DNA from: Fretibacter rubidus
GTDB lineage: Bacteria; Pseudomonadota; Alphaproteobacteria; Caulobacterales; Maricaulaceae
NCBI RefSeq assembly: GCF_041429785.1
Contig: NZ_CP163423.1
Span: forward strand, 1,922,001-1,986,000
Direction of reading: 5' to 3'
DNA: 64,000 nt
The notes under the pieces were generated by a model. It was not told where the DNA came from and made no database searches. It saw nothing but the letters and a program-made list of their open reading frames with translations. The translations under genes were made by a program, and so were the position numbers. Of this stretch, positions 40,450 to 47,836 are shown piece by piece; position 1 is the stretch's first letter, and every line of letters begins with the position of its first letter.

Positions 40450-41136
40450 ATGTCTATCAAAGAGACCGATCTCTACGCGCCCATCAAGGCGCATTTTGTT
40501 TCTATGGGATACGCCGTGAAAGGCGAAGTCGGGGCGGCGGATATGGTGGCGATGCCGGTGTCCGGCGATGGTGACCCGATTGTGATTGAACTTAAGACGG
40601 GTTTTACTCTGTCGTTATTTCATCAAGCCATTAACCGCCAATCGATGACAGACAGCGTCTATATCGCCGTACCGCATAAAGCGGGCAAAACAGCGCTTAA
40701 ATCAATGCGGCGCAATAAAATGCTGTGTCGGCGGCTTTGCATTGGGCTTATCACTGTGCGCTTGCCCGAGGGCCGGGTGGTTGTACATACCGAGCCCAAA
40801 CCCTTCACACCGCGCAAAATAAAGGCCCGCAAGACCAAACTTATCGCAGAATTTGAAAGCCGTCACGGCGACCCAAACACAGGCGGCATGACAACAGAGG
40901 GCTTGATGACATCCTACCGCCAAGGCGCGTTGCGATGCGCGAAAGTCCTGCACGATGAAGGCGCATGCAAGGCATCCTATGTTGCCAAAATGGCCGGGTT
41001 TGACAAGGCCCGCACCGCCATGGCCGCAAACCATTACGGCTGGTTTGAAAAAATAGACCGCGGCATCTACGGCCTCACCCCCGAAGGCGCAAAAGCGCTA
41101 GAGGAACACGCCGATGAAGTCGCGTCTATGATGTGA
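40450..41136 (+). CDS. DUF2161 family PD-(D/E)XK nuclease-like protein
   Basis: A 228-residue soluble protein. It starts MSIKETDLYAPIKAHFVSMG and has VKGEVGAADMVAM followed by PIVIELKTG, giving the D...ELK pattern of PD-(D/E)XK nucleases; the C-terminal third looks like a winged-helix domain (YVAKMAGFDKARTAMAANHYG). DUF2161 proteins are widespread in Alphaproteobacteria and uncharacterised. The ATG at 40450 matches the family start; a 13-codon upstream extension is less likely. The region before it carries DnaA-type boxes. Confidence 0.85.
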   Translation: MSIKETDLYAPIKAHFVSMGYAVKGEVGAADMVAMPVSGDGDPIVIELKTGFTLSLFHQAINRQSMTDSVYIAVPHKAGKTALKSMRRNKMLCRRLCIGLITVRLPEGRVVVHTEPKPFTPRKIKARKTKLIAEFESRHGDPNTGGMTTEGLMTSYRQGALRCAKVLHDEGACKASYVAKMAGFDKARTAMAANHYGWFEKIDRGIYGLTPEGAKALEEHADEVASMM

Positions 41137-41161
41137 TGCTAGAAGACAAGACAACCACATA

Positions 41162-41187
41162 AAAAGACGCACCTAATTGCGTCTTTT
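41162..41187. terminator. Bidirectional terminator
   Basis: AAAAGACGCA pairs with TGCGTCTTTT around a 6-base loop. It serves the DUF2161 gene and, in the other direction, the minus-strand gene ending at 41332. Confidence 0.85.
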
Positions 41188-41331
41188 GGTGCAATCTGGC
41201 GACCACCAAGGTCGCGAAATACTTTATTGGTTTCTGGGCTGACTAGGATAACTTTGAGATAAGAAACCACGCCAATCCGCCCCACAAAACGAGTTGTCCA
41301 ATCATACAAGGTGGGCAGAGTGATCGCTTTT

Positions 41332-41760
41332 TCATGACAACCAACAAAAAACAAAGAACTCAAGAACCAAGATCGTTAAAGCGCAGGTAATCTGAACGAT
41401 AACTGTCCATAAAACACAAACAACATTTACAATCCAATGCCAAGCGATACAAACCCACGTAAAGAAGATGTTCCACCCAGTACAAAGCCAGCGAAATAAC
41501 CGAATCCAAGACCTGCACCGCTCTTGACGTACGCGTCGCCTTTCGCGGCAACGGCGAACCCTTTCACGGCGCTCTTCAGCACAAACCCGCCGGGTTTCCC
41601 TAACATATCGTAAACACTGCTCTCGCCATCGTTGAAATCGTTGGCAAACCAGAGTCATTCCGTTCGGCAAAAGCAATTTTAGAACAAAGCCTGTAAGCAA
41701 TATTATTGCAATAATCCAACCCCAAAACGGGATAGCACTTAACGTTGATATCCATTCCAT
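41332..41760 (-). CDS. Cys/Arg-rich membrane protein of unknown function
   Basis: 142 residues. An N-terminal helix (IPFWGWIIAIILLTGFVLKL), a very basic central stretch with Cys at regular short intervals (WREQCLRYVRETRRVCAEER, RRCRERRRVRQERCRSW), then long hydrophobic segments rich in Trp and Cys (CTGWNIFFTWVCIAWHW). About ten Cys in total. GGAGG lies at ideal distance before this ATG. No family recognised. It is probably monocistronic; the terminator at 41162 lies downstream. Confidence 0.65.
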   Translation of the reverse strand: MEWISTLSAIPFWGWIIAIILLTGFVLKLLLPNGMTLVCQRFQRWREQCLRYVRETRRVCAEERRERVRRCRERRRVRQERCRSWIRLFRWLCTGWNIFFTWVCIAWHWIVNVVCVLWTVIVQITCALTILVLEFFVFCWLS

Positions 41761-41840
41761 TTTATCCTCCATAAATATCTAAGATATTTGGAAGATAACT
41801 AGTTGCGCCGATAATGGCTGTGATGGCCATCACGCAGAGG

Positions 41841-41867
41841 AAAAAGCGCCCCAACGGGACGCTTCTT
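41841..41867 (-). terminator. Terminator after ettA
   Basis: On the minus strand AAGCG-CCC pairs with GGG-CGCTT (one mismatch) followed by a T5 run. It lies 25 bases past the ettA stop. Confidence 0.7.
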
Positions 41868-41891
41868 CAGTTGATTGTTTATAGGGACACC

Positions 41892-43550
41892 CTACCGATC
41901 AAATTTCACGAACTTTAGTTTCTTGGGCATGTCGGCGTCGGGGCCGAGGCGGCGCTTTTTGTCTTCGATGTAATCCGCAAAGTTGCCTTCAAACCATTCG
42001 ACATGGCTATCGCCTTCATAGGCCAGGATATGGGTCGCCACGCGGTCAAGGAAGAACCGGTCATGAGAAATAACCACGGCACAGCCTGGGAATTTTTCCA
42101 GCGCAACCTCGAGTGACGCGAGTGTTTCGCGGTCCAAATCGTTCGTCGGTTCATCAAGTAACAAAAGGTTCGCGGGCTTGGTCAACATTTTCGCGAGGTT
42201 CACACGGTTACGTTCCCCGCCAGACAACTGCCCAACATTTTTCTGCTGATCCGTGCCTTTGAAATTAAACGAGCCAACATAGGCGCGCGACGGCACTTCG
42301 CGTTTGCCCATCACGATAATATCAAGACCGTCGGAAATGGCTTCCCAAATGTTTTTTGACGGGTCGAGGGCTGCGCGGTTTTGATCGACATAACCAAGCT
42401 CGACCGTCTCGCCGACTTTGAAGGTGCCTTCATCGGGCTTTTCTTCGCCCGTTATCATTTTAAACAGAGTCGTTTTACCCGCACCATTAGGGCCGATAAC
42501 GCCGACGATACCGCCGCGCGGAAGCTTGAAAGACAAATCTTTGATCAGCAGCTTGTCACCAAAACCTTTGGAGACATTATTGGCTTCGACAACGATGTTA
42601 CCAAGCCGCTCGCCCATTGGGATACGAATTTCAGCATGTGACACAACTTCCTTATCGGCTTCGTCGCGCAGATTTTCATAGGCGGAAATACGGGCTTTTG
42701 ACTTGGCTTGGCGCGCTTTGGGATTAGAGCGGATCCATTCCAGCTCGCGCTTTAACGCCTTTGTCTTACTATCACCCTCGCGGCCTTCTTGATCCATGCG
42801 TTTGGCTTTGGCCGCCAGCCAGCTTGAATAATTGCCTTCGTGAGGAATGCCGCGACCGCGGTCAATTTCTAGCGTCCAGCCCGTGATGTTATCAAGGAAG
42901 TAACGGTCATGGGTAATGAGGATAATCGCGCCCTGATATTTAATGAGGTAGTTTTCCAGCCACGCCACAGTTTCAGCGTCCAAGTGGTTGGTCGGTTCAT
43001 CAAGTAACATCAAATCAGGCTTTGACAACAACAATTGGCACAGCGCCACGCGGCGGGCTTCACCGCCCGACAGCGTGTCAACGGGATTATCCTTGGGCGG
43101 GCAGCGCAACGCCTGCATCGCCATTTCAATTTTACTGTCAATATCCCACGCATCATGCGCGTCGACTTTTTCTTGAAGGGCCGTCATCTCCTCCATTAAT
43201 TCATCTGTGTATTCTTCGGCCATTTTGGCGGCAACGGCGTTATAAGAATCAAAGATGGCTTTGTCCTCGCACCCTTCAATGACATTGCCCCAAACATCTT
43301 TGTCTTTATTCAGATGCGGTTCCTGCGGAAGGTAGCCCACTTTGACGCCCTCTGCCGCCCAATGCTCGCCCGTGACTTCGGTATCAACACCCGCCATGAC
43401 TTTCATAAGGGTCGATTTACCCGCGCCGTTCACACCGACAAGGCCAATTTTGGCGTCGGGATAGAAAGATAAATGCACATTATCCAGGATAGTCTTATTG
43501 CCGAACTTCTTCGTTAGGCCTTGCATATGGTAACAGAATTGACGGGCCAT
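41892..43550 (-). CDS. ettA: Energy-dependent translational throttle protein EttA (ABC-F)
   Basis: A 552-residue cytoplasmic ABC-F ATPase acting on the ribosomal E site. Two ABC domains: Walker A GVNGAGKSTLMK and GPNGAGKTTLFK, signatures TLSGGEARR and QLSGGERNRVN, Walker B LMLLDEPTNHLD and LLLLDEPTNDLD. The linker arm has RELEWIRSNPKARQAKSKAR, diagnostic of EttA. The start MARQFCYHMQGLTKKFG at 43550 has GGAG upstream; the open frame before it is not family sequence. Confidence 0.96.
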   Translation of the reverse strand: MARQFCYHMQGLTKKFGNKTILDNVHLSFYPDAKIGLVGVNGAGKSTLMKVMAGVDTEVTGEHWAAEGVKVGYLPQEPHLNKDKDVWGNVIEGCEDKAIFDSYNAVAAKMAEEYTDELMEEMTALQEKVDAHDAWDIDSKIEMAMQALRCPPKDNPVDTLSGGEARRVALCQLLLSKPDLMLLDEPTNHLDAETVAWLENYLIKYQGAIILITHDRYFLDNITGWTLEIDRGRGIPHEGNYSSWLAAKAKRMDQEGREGDSKTKALKRELEWIRSNPKARQAKSKARISAYENLRDEADKEVVSHAEIRIPMGERLGNIVVEANNVSKGFGDKLLIKDLSFKLPRGGIVGVIGPNGAGKTTLFKMITGEEKPDEGTFKVGETVELGYVDQNRAALDPSKNIWEAISDGLDIIVMGKREVPSRAYVGSFNFKGTDQQKNVGQLSGGERNRVNLAKMLTKPANLLLLDEPTNDLDRETLASLEVALEKFPGCAVVISHDRFFLDRVATHILAYEGDSHVEWFEGNFADYIEDKKRRLGPDADMPKKLKFVKFDR

Positions 43551-43649
43551 GACGGGCGCTCCAGTAAAGGGTAGTTTTACCGCGCGATATGCGGGGATTG
43601 CGCCCAAATTTCAAGCCCCGTAGCTTAGTTTTAATTAGCTTTGTCTGTT

Positions 43650-44186
43650 CTATACGATCTCATCAGGGGCAAGGGTGTCGGGGAAGGTGTCACCCTCATC
43701 GATTGGTTTTGTCGTTGCCAGCAAATAAAGGTGCATGATCATCAAGCCACCGATGAAGATTGACGCTAATATCAATATAAAGTCATCAAACCCCATCACA
43801 GGCATCTCTATGTCGCGAACCATACCGAACATGTCACCAATAATGAAACCCACTAAAATAGTACCAAAACCATAGAGCAAGACTTGAAAGGCGAAGGCCA
43901 TAGATTGGTGCTTGCGTCCTCGTTCCCATTCATCAAGATATTTATCACGCGCCCAGAAACGGTTCACAAATTTTGTAAAACACAGACAAAAGAAGCACCC
44001 CATTGTGAATATCAACGCGAGTACGGCAGGTATGGTTAGCGCCACCGGTATCACATCCGTTCTCATCGCGAGAAAAATAGGCACGGCTAGAAAACTCAGT
44101 ACCGTCAATATTTTTATGTCACGCAAAGCCCGCGTCGTCATTTGTTTTTCGGTCAGTTTGAATGTCTCTGCATACCATTTCAACAT
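43650..44186 (-). CDS. Four-helix membrane protein paired with an XRE regulator
   Basis: 178 residues with about four membrane helices (ILTVLSFLAVPIFLAM, VALTIPAVLALIFTMGCFFC, FAFQVLLYGFGTILVGFIIG, FILILASIFIGGLMIMHLYL) and short polar ends. AAGGAG precedes the ATG. It follows the XRE gene by 19 bases, so both share one transcript. Small XRE regulators of this type are often found next to membrane proteins of unknown function; no family number can be assigned safely. Confidence 0.75.
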   Translation of the reverse strand: MLKWYAETFKLTEKQMTTRALRDIKILTVLSFLAVPIFLAMRTDVIPVALTIPAVLALIFTMGCFFCLCFTKFVNRFWARDKYLDEWERGRKHQSMAFAFQVLLYGFGTILVGFIIGDMFGMVRDIEMPVMGFDDFILILASIFIGGLMIMHLYLLATTKPIDEGDTFPDTLAPDEIV

Positions 44187-44205
44187 TGTCGTCTCCTTCT
44201 TTATT

Positions 44206-44451
44206 TTACTCTGCTGCGCGCTTGGCCGCAGCCAGTTCTTCGGCGAGTGTTTTGAACGGGCGCGGGCTAAACGCCATATCAATTGGCACGTCGAAATATT
44301 CTGCCAATTTAAACGCCAGCTCCAGCGAGGCATTGTAATCCCCGCGTTCCAAATAGCCGATGGTTTGAAAGTTTACGCCCACAGCATCCGCCAGTTCTTT
44401 GCGAGACAGGCCTTTTTCAGTGCGTAACATTTTAATGCGATTATAAATCAT
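44206..44451 (-). CDS. XRE family helix-turn-helix regulator
   Basis: An 81-residue protein that is almost only an HTH domain: MIYNRIKMLRTEKGLSRKEL, then ADAVGVNFQTIGYLERGDYN and AFKLAEYFDVPIDMAF. It resembles the small YgzD-like regulators. The ATG at 44451 is fixed by the domain start, and no Shine-Dalgarno is possible because a 20-base palindrome and the predicted -10 lie directly upstream; the predicted transcript starts at the ATG itself. It probably represses itself and the membrane gene downstream. Confidence 0.88.
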   Translation of the reverse strand: MIYNRIKMLRTEKGLSRKELADAVGVNFQTIGYLERGDYNASLELAFKLAEYFDVPIDMAFSPRPFKTLAEELAAAKRAAE

Positions 44452-44452
44452 A

Positions 44453-44487
44453 TTGTTGTATATATACAACAAATATTGATATGTCAA
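44453..44487 (-). promoter_or_regulatory. Promoter and palindromic operator of the XRE operon
   Basis: The half-site TTGTTGTATA is followed by its exact complement, a perfect 20-base palindrome at 44453-44472. On the minus strand TTGACA (44482-44487) and TATATA (44459-44464) are 17 bases apart, with the -10 inside the palindrome. The predicted start is at or 1-2 bases before the ATG. Confidence 0.75.
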
Positions 44488-44519
44488 CAACCACAGCAAC
44501 ACATTAAAAATCGAAGATT

Positions 44520-44711
44520 TTATTTACAGGTGATGTCGGCCTTAAATAGGCCTTTAAGAGAAACAGCGCTGACATTGCCCTGCCCGCATTTATCAATCGC
44601 AGCCTCTGGCACGATCTGTGTCTCGTAATACATATCAGCAGCGAGCGTGGCCGCCATTGCGAGAACAATAACGACCGCCCAACGCATGAAAGACTTCCGA
44701 CTGATTCGCAT
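44520..44711 (-). CDS. Small exported or membrane-anchored protein
   Basis: 63 residues: basic start, one hydrophobic segment (WAVVIVLAMAATLAADMYY), then a short outer part with two Cys (DKCGQGNVSA, DITCK) that could form a disulfide. It lies 9 bases downstream of the ChrR-like gene, so it is probably the last gene of the ECF sigma operon. No family is recognised. Confidence 0.6.
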   Translation of the reverse strand: MRISRKSFMRWAVVIVLAMAATLAADMYYETQIVPEAAIDKCGQGNVSAVSLKGLFKADITCK

Positions 44712-44720
44712 CTTGCCCGT

Positions 44721-45398
44721 CTATATACCTAAGAGCGGTTGCAATAGTCGACCAATCGCCGATTGCATTTTCAGCTTACCCTGCGTCATCACAAGGCAAA
44801 TACAATCTTCGCCCGCCTCAATCTCTGGTGCGTGGCTGTTGTCATTATAAGCAACATGTAGATCACCGCGCGTAAAGCGTTGTCCGTTGACACGGTAACC
44901 GCCCTTTAAAATCAATGTCCATTCTTCGCCGTTGTGATCATGTTCGGGCATTTTCATGCCCGCTTTTACCTTCATCAAATATAGCCGGTCACCGTCATAG
45001 GCACGATCACCGACAATATCATGGGTCGCAACACCTGGGATAAAAGACCGCCATTTCATATCACGCAGACCATGGCCCAAAATATCACGCAAGGTTGGCG
45101 GTGCCATGGATAGTCGCGGATTTTGGTTATCATTGCGACTAATCACGCCCGCTCTCACCTCTGGCAAAGCGGCCAGAACATTGCCGATAAATTCGGGGGT
45201 TAGCGATCGCGAATGGGGGCTATCCATCATCAAAGACGCTGAGACCTCTTCTGTAAAAGCAATCTCTTGGGCGATATCAGGCGAAATTTCGGATTGACAC
45301 ACCAACATTAGATGCTTGGCCACGCTAAGGCGACCATTTGCAAAATCATCAAGACTGTCAACGGCTGTAGAGGGCGAACGTAGGGCGGACATGGTCAT
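44721..45398 (-). CDS. ChrR-type cupin anti-sigma factor
   Basis: A 225-residue partner of the ECF sigma gene just upstream (7-base gap). The C-terminal cupin has EHDHNGEEWTLILKGGY and, 30 residues after the ligand Glu, a His in NDNSHAPE; these align with the four metal ligands His141, His143, Glu147 and His177 of Rhodobacter ChrR. In the N-terminal sigma-binding part, the ChrR HxxxCxxC zinc site reads HLMLVCQSE: the two ligand Cys positions are Val and Ser, and there is no early His. It may bind sigma without zinc. Singlet-oxygen or peroxide sensing is inferred from the family. Confidence 0.85.
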   Translation of the reverse strand: MTMSALRSPSTAVDSLDDFANGRLSVAKHLMLVCQSEISPDIAQEIAFTEEVSASLMMDSPHSRSLTPEFIGNVLAALPEVRAGVISRNDNQNPRLSMAPPTLRDILGHGLRDMKWRSFIPGVATHDIVGDRAYDGDRLYLMKVKAGMKMPEHDHNGEEWTLILKGGYRVNGQRFTRGDLHVAYNDNSHAPEIEAGEDCICLVMTQGKLKMQSAIGRLLQPLLGI

Positions 45399-45405
45399 AT
45401 CCCCC

Positions 45406-46080
45406 TCACGTCTTTTTCATATTGGCTTGTAGCGTTTGGATCGCACTTCGAATACGGGTCTTGACCGTGCCAAGCGGCAGGCCAGTCTCCTCGGAAATTT
45501 CTTTATGCGTTTTAAATTCGATAAAGGCCATGCGGATGGCATCTTGCTGATTTTGGTTCAGCCGCGCAATTTGAGCATGCAGCATCTCAGCGTCTTGATC
45601 ATTGATAAAATGATCTTCGGCAGACGGCACTTCGTCATCGGCAATAATTTTCATCAATTCAGGATCACGTACATCCATGCGGCCATGTTTACGTTTATGG
45701 TCAATCCAACGGTTACGCGTCATGCGGTAAACCCATGTCGCAAAGCTGGCCTTGGACGGATCAAACAATTCGGCCCGGGTCCAGACCTTGATCATGACGT
45801 CTTGAATAATATCCTCGGCCGTGCCAGACCCAACACCGCGCGCCATCAACCAGCCCTTTAATTTAGGCCCGTAAACTTCAAATAAATCAGACAACGCTTT
45901 GGCGTCTTGCTTTGTTGCAATATCGCTCAGCCAGATTGCATCACGCTTGGCTGCGCTTAAACTTTTTTGTGATACGACGTATCCCCCGCGCCGTATAACT
46001 CCACTCTCTTCCATACTGATCCCGTCCTCTCTAAAATGAGGTCTATCATCAGTATGAAGGGTTTCTACTGCAAAGGCCAT
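45406..46080 (-). CDS. ECF sigma factor (ChrR-linked, RpoE/ECF11-like)
   Basis: A 224-residue alternative sigma factor. Sigma2 region: TAEDIIQDVMIKVWTRAELF and FATWVYRMTRNRWIDHKRK; sigma4: KTHKEISEETGLPLGTVKTR. It has a ~50-residue N-terminal extension before the sigma2 domain, longer than usual; an internal ATG at residue 23 is an alternative start, but GGGAG precedes the first ATG. The ChrR-like gene follows at once. It likely drives a stress response to photo-oxidative or membrane oxidation and its own operon. Confidence 0.92.
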   Translation of the reverse strand: MAFAVETLHTDDRPHFREDGISMEESGVIRRGGYVVSQKSLSAAKRDAIWLSDIATKQDAKALSDLFEVYGPKLKGWLMARGVGSGTAEDIIQDVMIKVWTRAELFDPSKASFATWVYRMTRNRWIDHKRKHGRMDVRDPELMKIIADDEVPSAEDHFINDQDAEMLHAQIARLNQNQQDAIRMAFIEFKTHKEISEETGLPLGTVKTRIRSAIQTLQANMKKT

Positions 46081-46093
46081 TGAAAACTCCCAT

Positions 46094-46125
46094 TGTCACG
46101 AAGTCGTTAAATACACTACGTGACA
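46094..46125. promoter_or_regulatory. Inverted repeat upstream of the ECF sigma gene
   Basis: TGTCACG and CGTGACA are perfect 7-base arms separated by 18 bases, located 14-45 bases before the sigma factor start. It could be an operator or part of the promoter; no ECF11-type -35/-10 pair could be assigned. Confidence 0.4.
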
Positions 46126-46156
46126 GTCGGGAATAGAGACTGGATATCGCCTAATA

Positions 46157-47077
46157 TTAAGGTGTGTAGATCGTATAAGTTATGTCTGAAGACACAGACC
46201 CCACCCCTTGGGAGAAGTCATAATTATTACCATTAATGGAGGCCCCAATCAGGTTATAACGCGACTGAAACCCTATAGCCTGCTGCATTATAGAGCCCGT
46301 CGCCCGCGCTGTGCGGCGGCCACCGTCAAACACCTTTGTCGGACCAGCAGCAATATCGTCTAGCGTGAAACTGTTGTTTTGACCAATGACAACACCGCTG
46401 CCGCCCACGGCTGGGTCTTGGGCGCGTTGCCCCCAACGATTTGCTCCGCCGCCCCCTGCGACTTGGTAACGCAGGCGGTAACGAATATTGGAATAATCCA
46501 TACCCGCAAAGTCACCCGTGGCGGCAAAATTACTCGCTTCCCCGTAAAGATCAAACGCAACATTGGAGGCTACATAAAAACGCGATGCCCGGCCACCGCC
46601 ACCCAAAAGATCAACGTCAGTTGTATCATCAAGGCCAAAAGCTGAATAACTATCGTTAGCGTCCAGTGTTTGGTGGGGTGCGCTACTGGTGAAAGCCCCG
46701 CCAAAGGTCGCGTCATTGACTTGGAATTCCCAGCCAGAGCTGTCACCGCTTTGGATTGGGTTATAACGTCCCGTATTATAGTTGATGGTGCGGCCATCAG
46801 CGGCAATCAAATCATTACCCAATGTGCCAGACGCTAGATTATCGAGCAGATAAAAATCATAAACAATCGGCGCTTCGCCGCCGTTTTCTTCAAAATCATC
46901 CGCGCCGAAAACGATGACAAGCGCATTGGCGCGAAAAAACGGGCGGTCAACAACAGACGCTAGCGCGGCTTGCCCGCCAAGCATCAAAACCCCGATCGCC
47001 ACTAGGGAGCACGAGGTCGTCACTTTCAACATGTCTAAGGTGCGTTTACCCGCACTTTTTTCTATCATTTGCGTCAT
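46157..47077 (-). CDS. Secreted protein of unknown function
   Basis: 306 residues with a signal peptide (VTTSCSLVAIGVLMLGGQ, cleavage after ALA near residue 40). The mature part is rich in Gly, Asn, Asp and aromatic residues and predicted all-beta (FRANALVIVFGADDFEENGG, NIRYRLRYQVAGGGGANRWG); the end reads SSDITYTIYTP. No family recognised. The start at 47077 has GGGAAG upstream; the open frame goes further. A perfect CtrA-type box lies 63 bases upstream. It is followed by the ECF sigma gene on the same strand, after 76 bases. Confidence 0.7.
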   Translation of the reverse strand: MTQMIEKSAGKRTLDMLKVTTSCSLVAIGVLMLGGQAALASVVDRPFFRANALVIVFGADDFEENGGEAPIVYDFYLLDNLASGTLGNDLIAADGRTINYNTGRYNPIQSGDSSGWEFQVNDATFGGAFTSSAPHQTLDANDSYSAFGLDDTTDVDLLGGGGRASRFYVASNVAFDLYGEASNFAATGDFAGMDYSNIRYRLRYQVAGGGGANRWGQRAQDPAVGGSGVVIGQNNSFTLDDIAAGPTKVFDGGRRTARATGSIMQQAIGFQSRYNLIGASINGNNYDFSQGVGSVSSDITYTIYTP

Positions 47078-47139
47078 TATCTTCCCAGTCCGATGGAAAT
47101 ACATAACGCAAAACAATGAACACTGCGCTGATGGACAGC

Positions 47140-47154
47140 CTTAACACCGCGTTA
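47140..47154. promoter_or_regulatory. CtrA-type box upstream of the secreted-protein gene
   Basis: TTAA-CACCGCG-TTAA, a perfect TTAA-N7-TTAA, located in the 124-base gap before the secreted-protein gene. Sequence match only. Confidence 0.5.
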
Positions 47155-47201
47155 AATTTACGGCGGCGCGGCGCCAACGGGGTCGCCGTTTATCGCCAGA
47201 G

Positions 47202-47672
47202 CTACTCTGCGGCGTAATGTGTAGGCGAAGACACCTTGATGGGCTGCATTGTTTGCGGTTTAGCGCCCTTAGACGCCGCAGAACGCAAAGGCAGAACTGT
47301 TGCATCGGTCGTATTTGTGAGGGTCGCAGGGAGTGAATTCTCCACAGCCGCTGTTCCCAAAAGGCGGCGGTATCGTTTAAATCGAAAAAACCCTGTTTTT
47401 GGCCGCGTCAGCACTTTAGCAGAATAGAACATCACAGCATCAACTGGAAAGTCACAAGTGCCGATTGTTCCAAGGTGCAATTTGCGTTGCACATTGTGTT
47501 TTATCTGCCCTTTGTTTGACCGCTTGGACACTTCACACCAGGATAGCTTTATATCGCGCGCAACGGCGTTAGGGATAAGATTATAATTCTCATCCGTCAT
47601 ATGCACTGTCGCCTCTACAAAGCCGTCAGCTGTAATATTGATATCGATTGTTCCTAGTACTGCCATAATCAT
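47202..47672 (-). CDS. Hypothetical protein
   Basis: About 156 residues, no signal peptide or membrane helix. The N-terminal half is regular and probably beta ([20 protein letters not shown]); the middle is basic ([21 protein letters not shown]) and the last ~45 residues are low-complexity Thr/Ser/Ala. No family is recognised. GTG/ATG codons at 47675, 47672 and 47666 are all possible starts; AGAG lies 6 bases before the one chosen. It is divergent from uvrB. Confidence 0.5.
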   Translation of the reverse strand: MIMAVLGTIDINITADGFVEATVHMTDENYNLIPNAVARDIKLSWCEVSKRSNKGQIKHNVQRKLHLGTIGTCDFPVDAVMFYSAKVLTRPKTGFFRFKRYRRLLGTAAVENSLPATLTNTTDATVLPLRSAASKGAKPQTMQPIKVSSPTHYAAE

Positions 47673-47836
47673 CACCCACTCTTTTATATCACTTTATGGC
47701 AGAAAGGCGGCGCACCTTCCGTGATGGACGTCACACTTGCCCGAAATACATCAAAGGCTGGTTATTCAGCCCATTCTACAGGCCCCAAACGCCCAAACGC
47801 ACTTGTATTTTAAAGACTGCCGCTTACCTTGACCCT

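Noticed and set aside
41139-41363. 74-codon minus-strand frame
   Set aside because: It reads through the bidirectional terminator at 41162-41187 and overlaps the better supported gene at 41332-41760.
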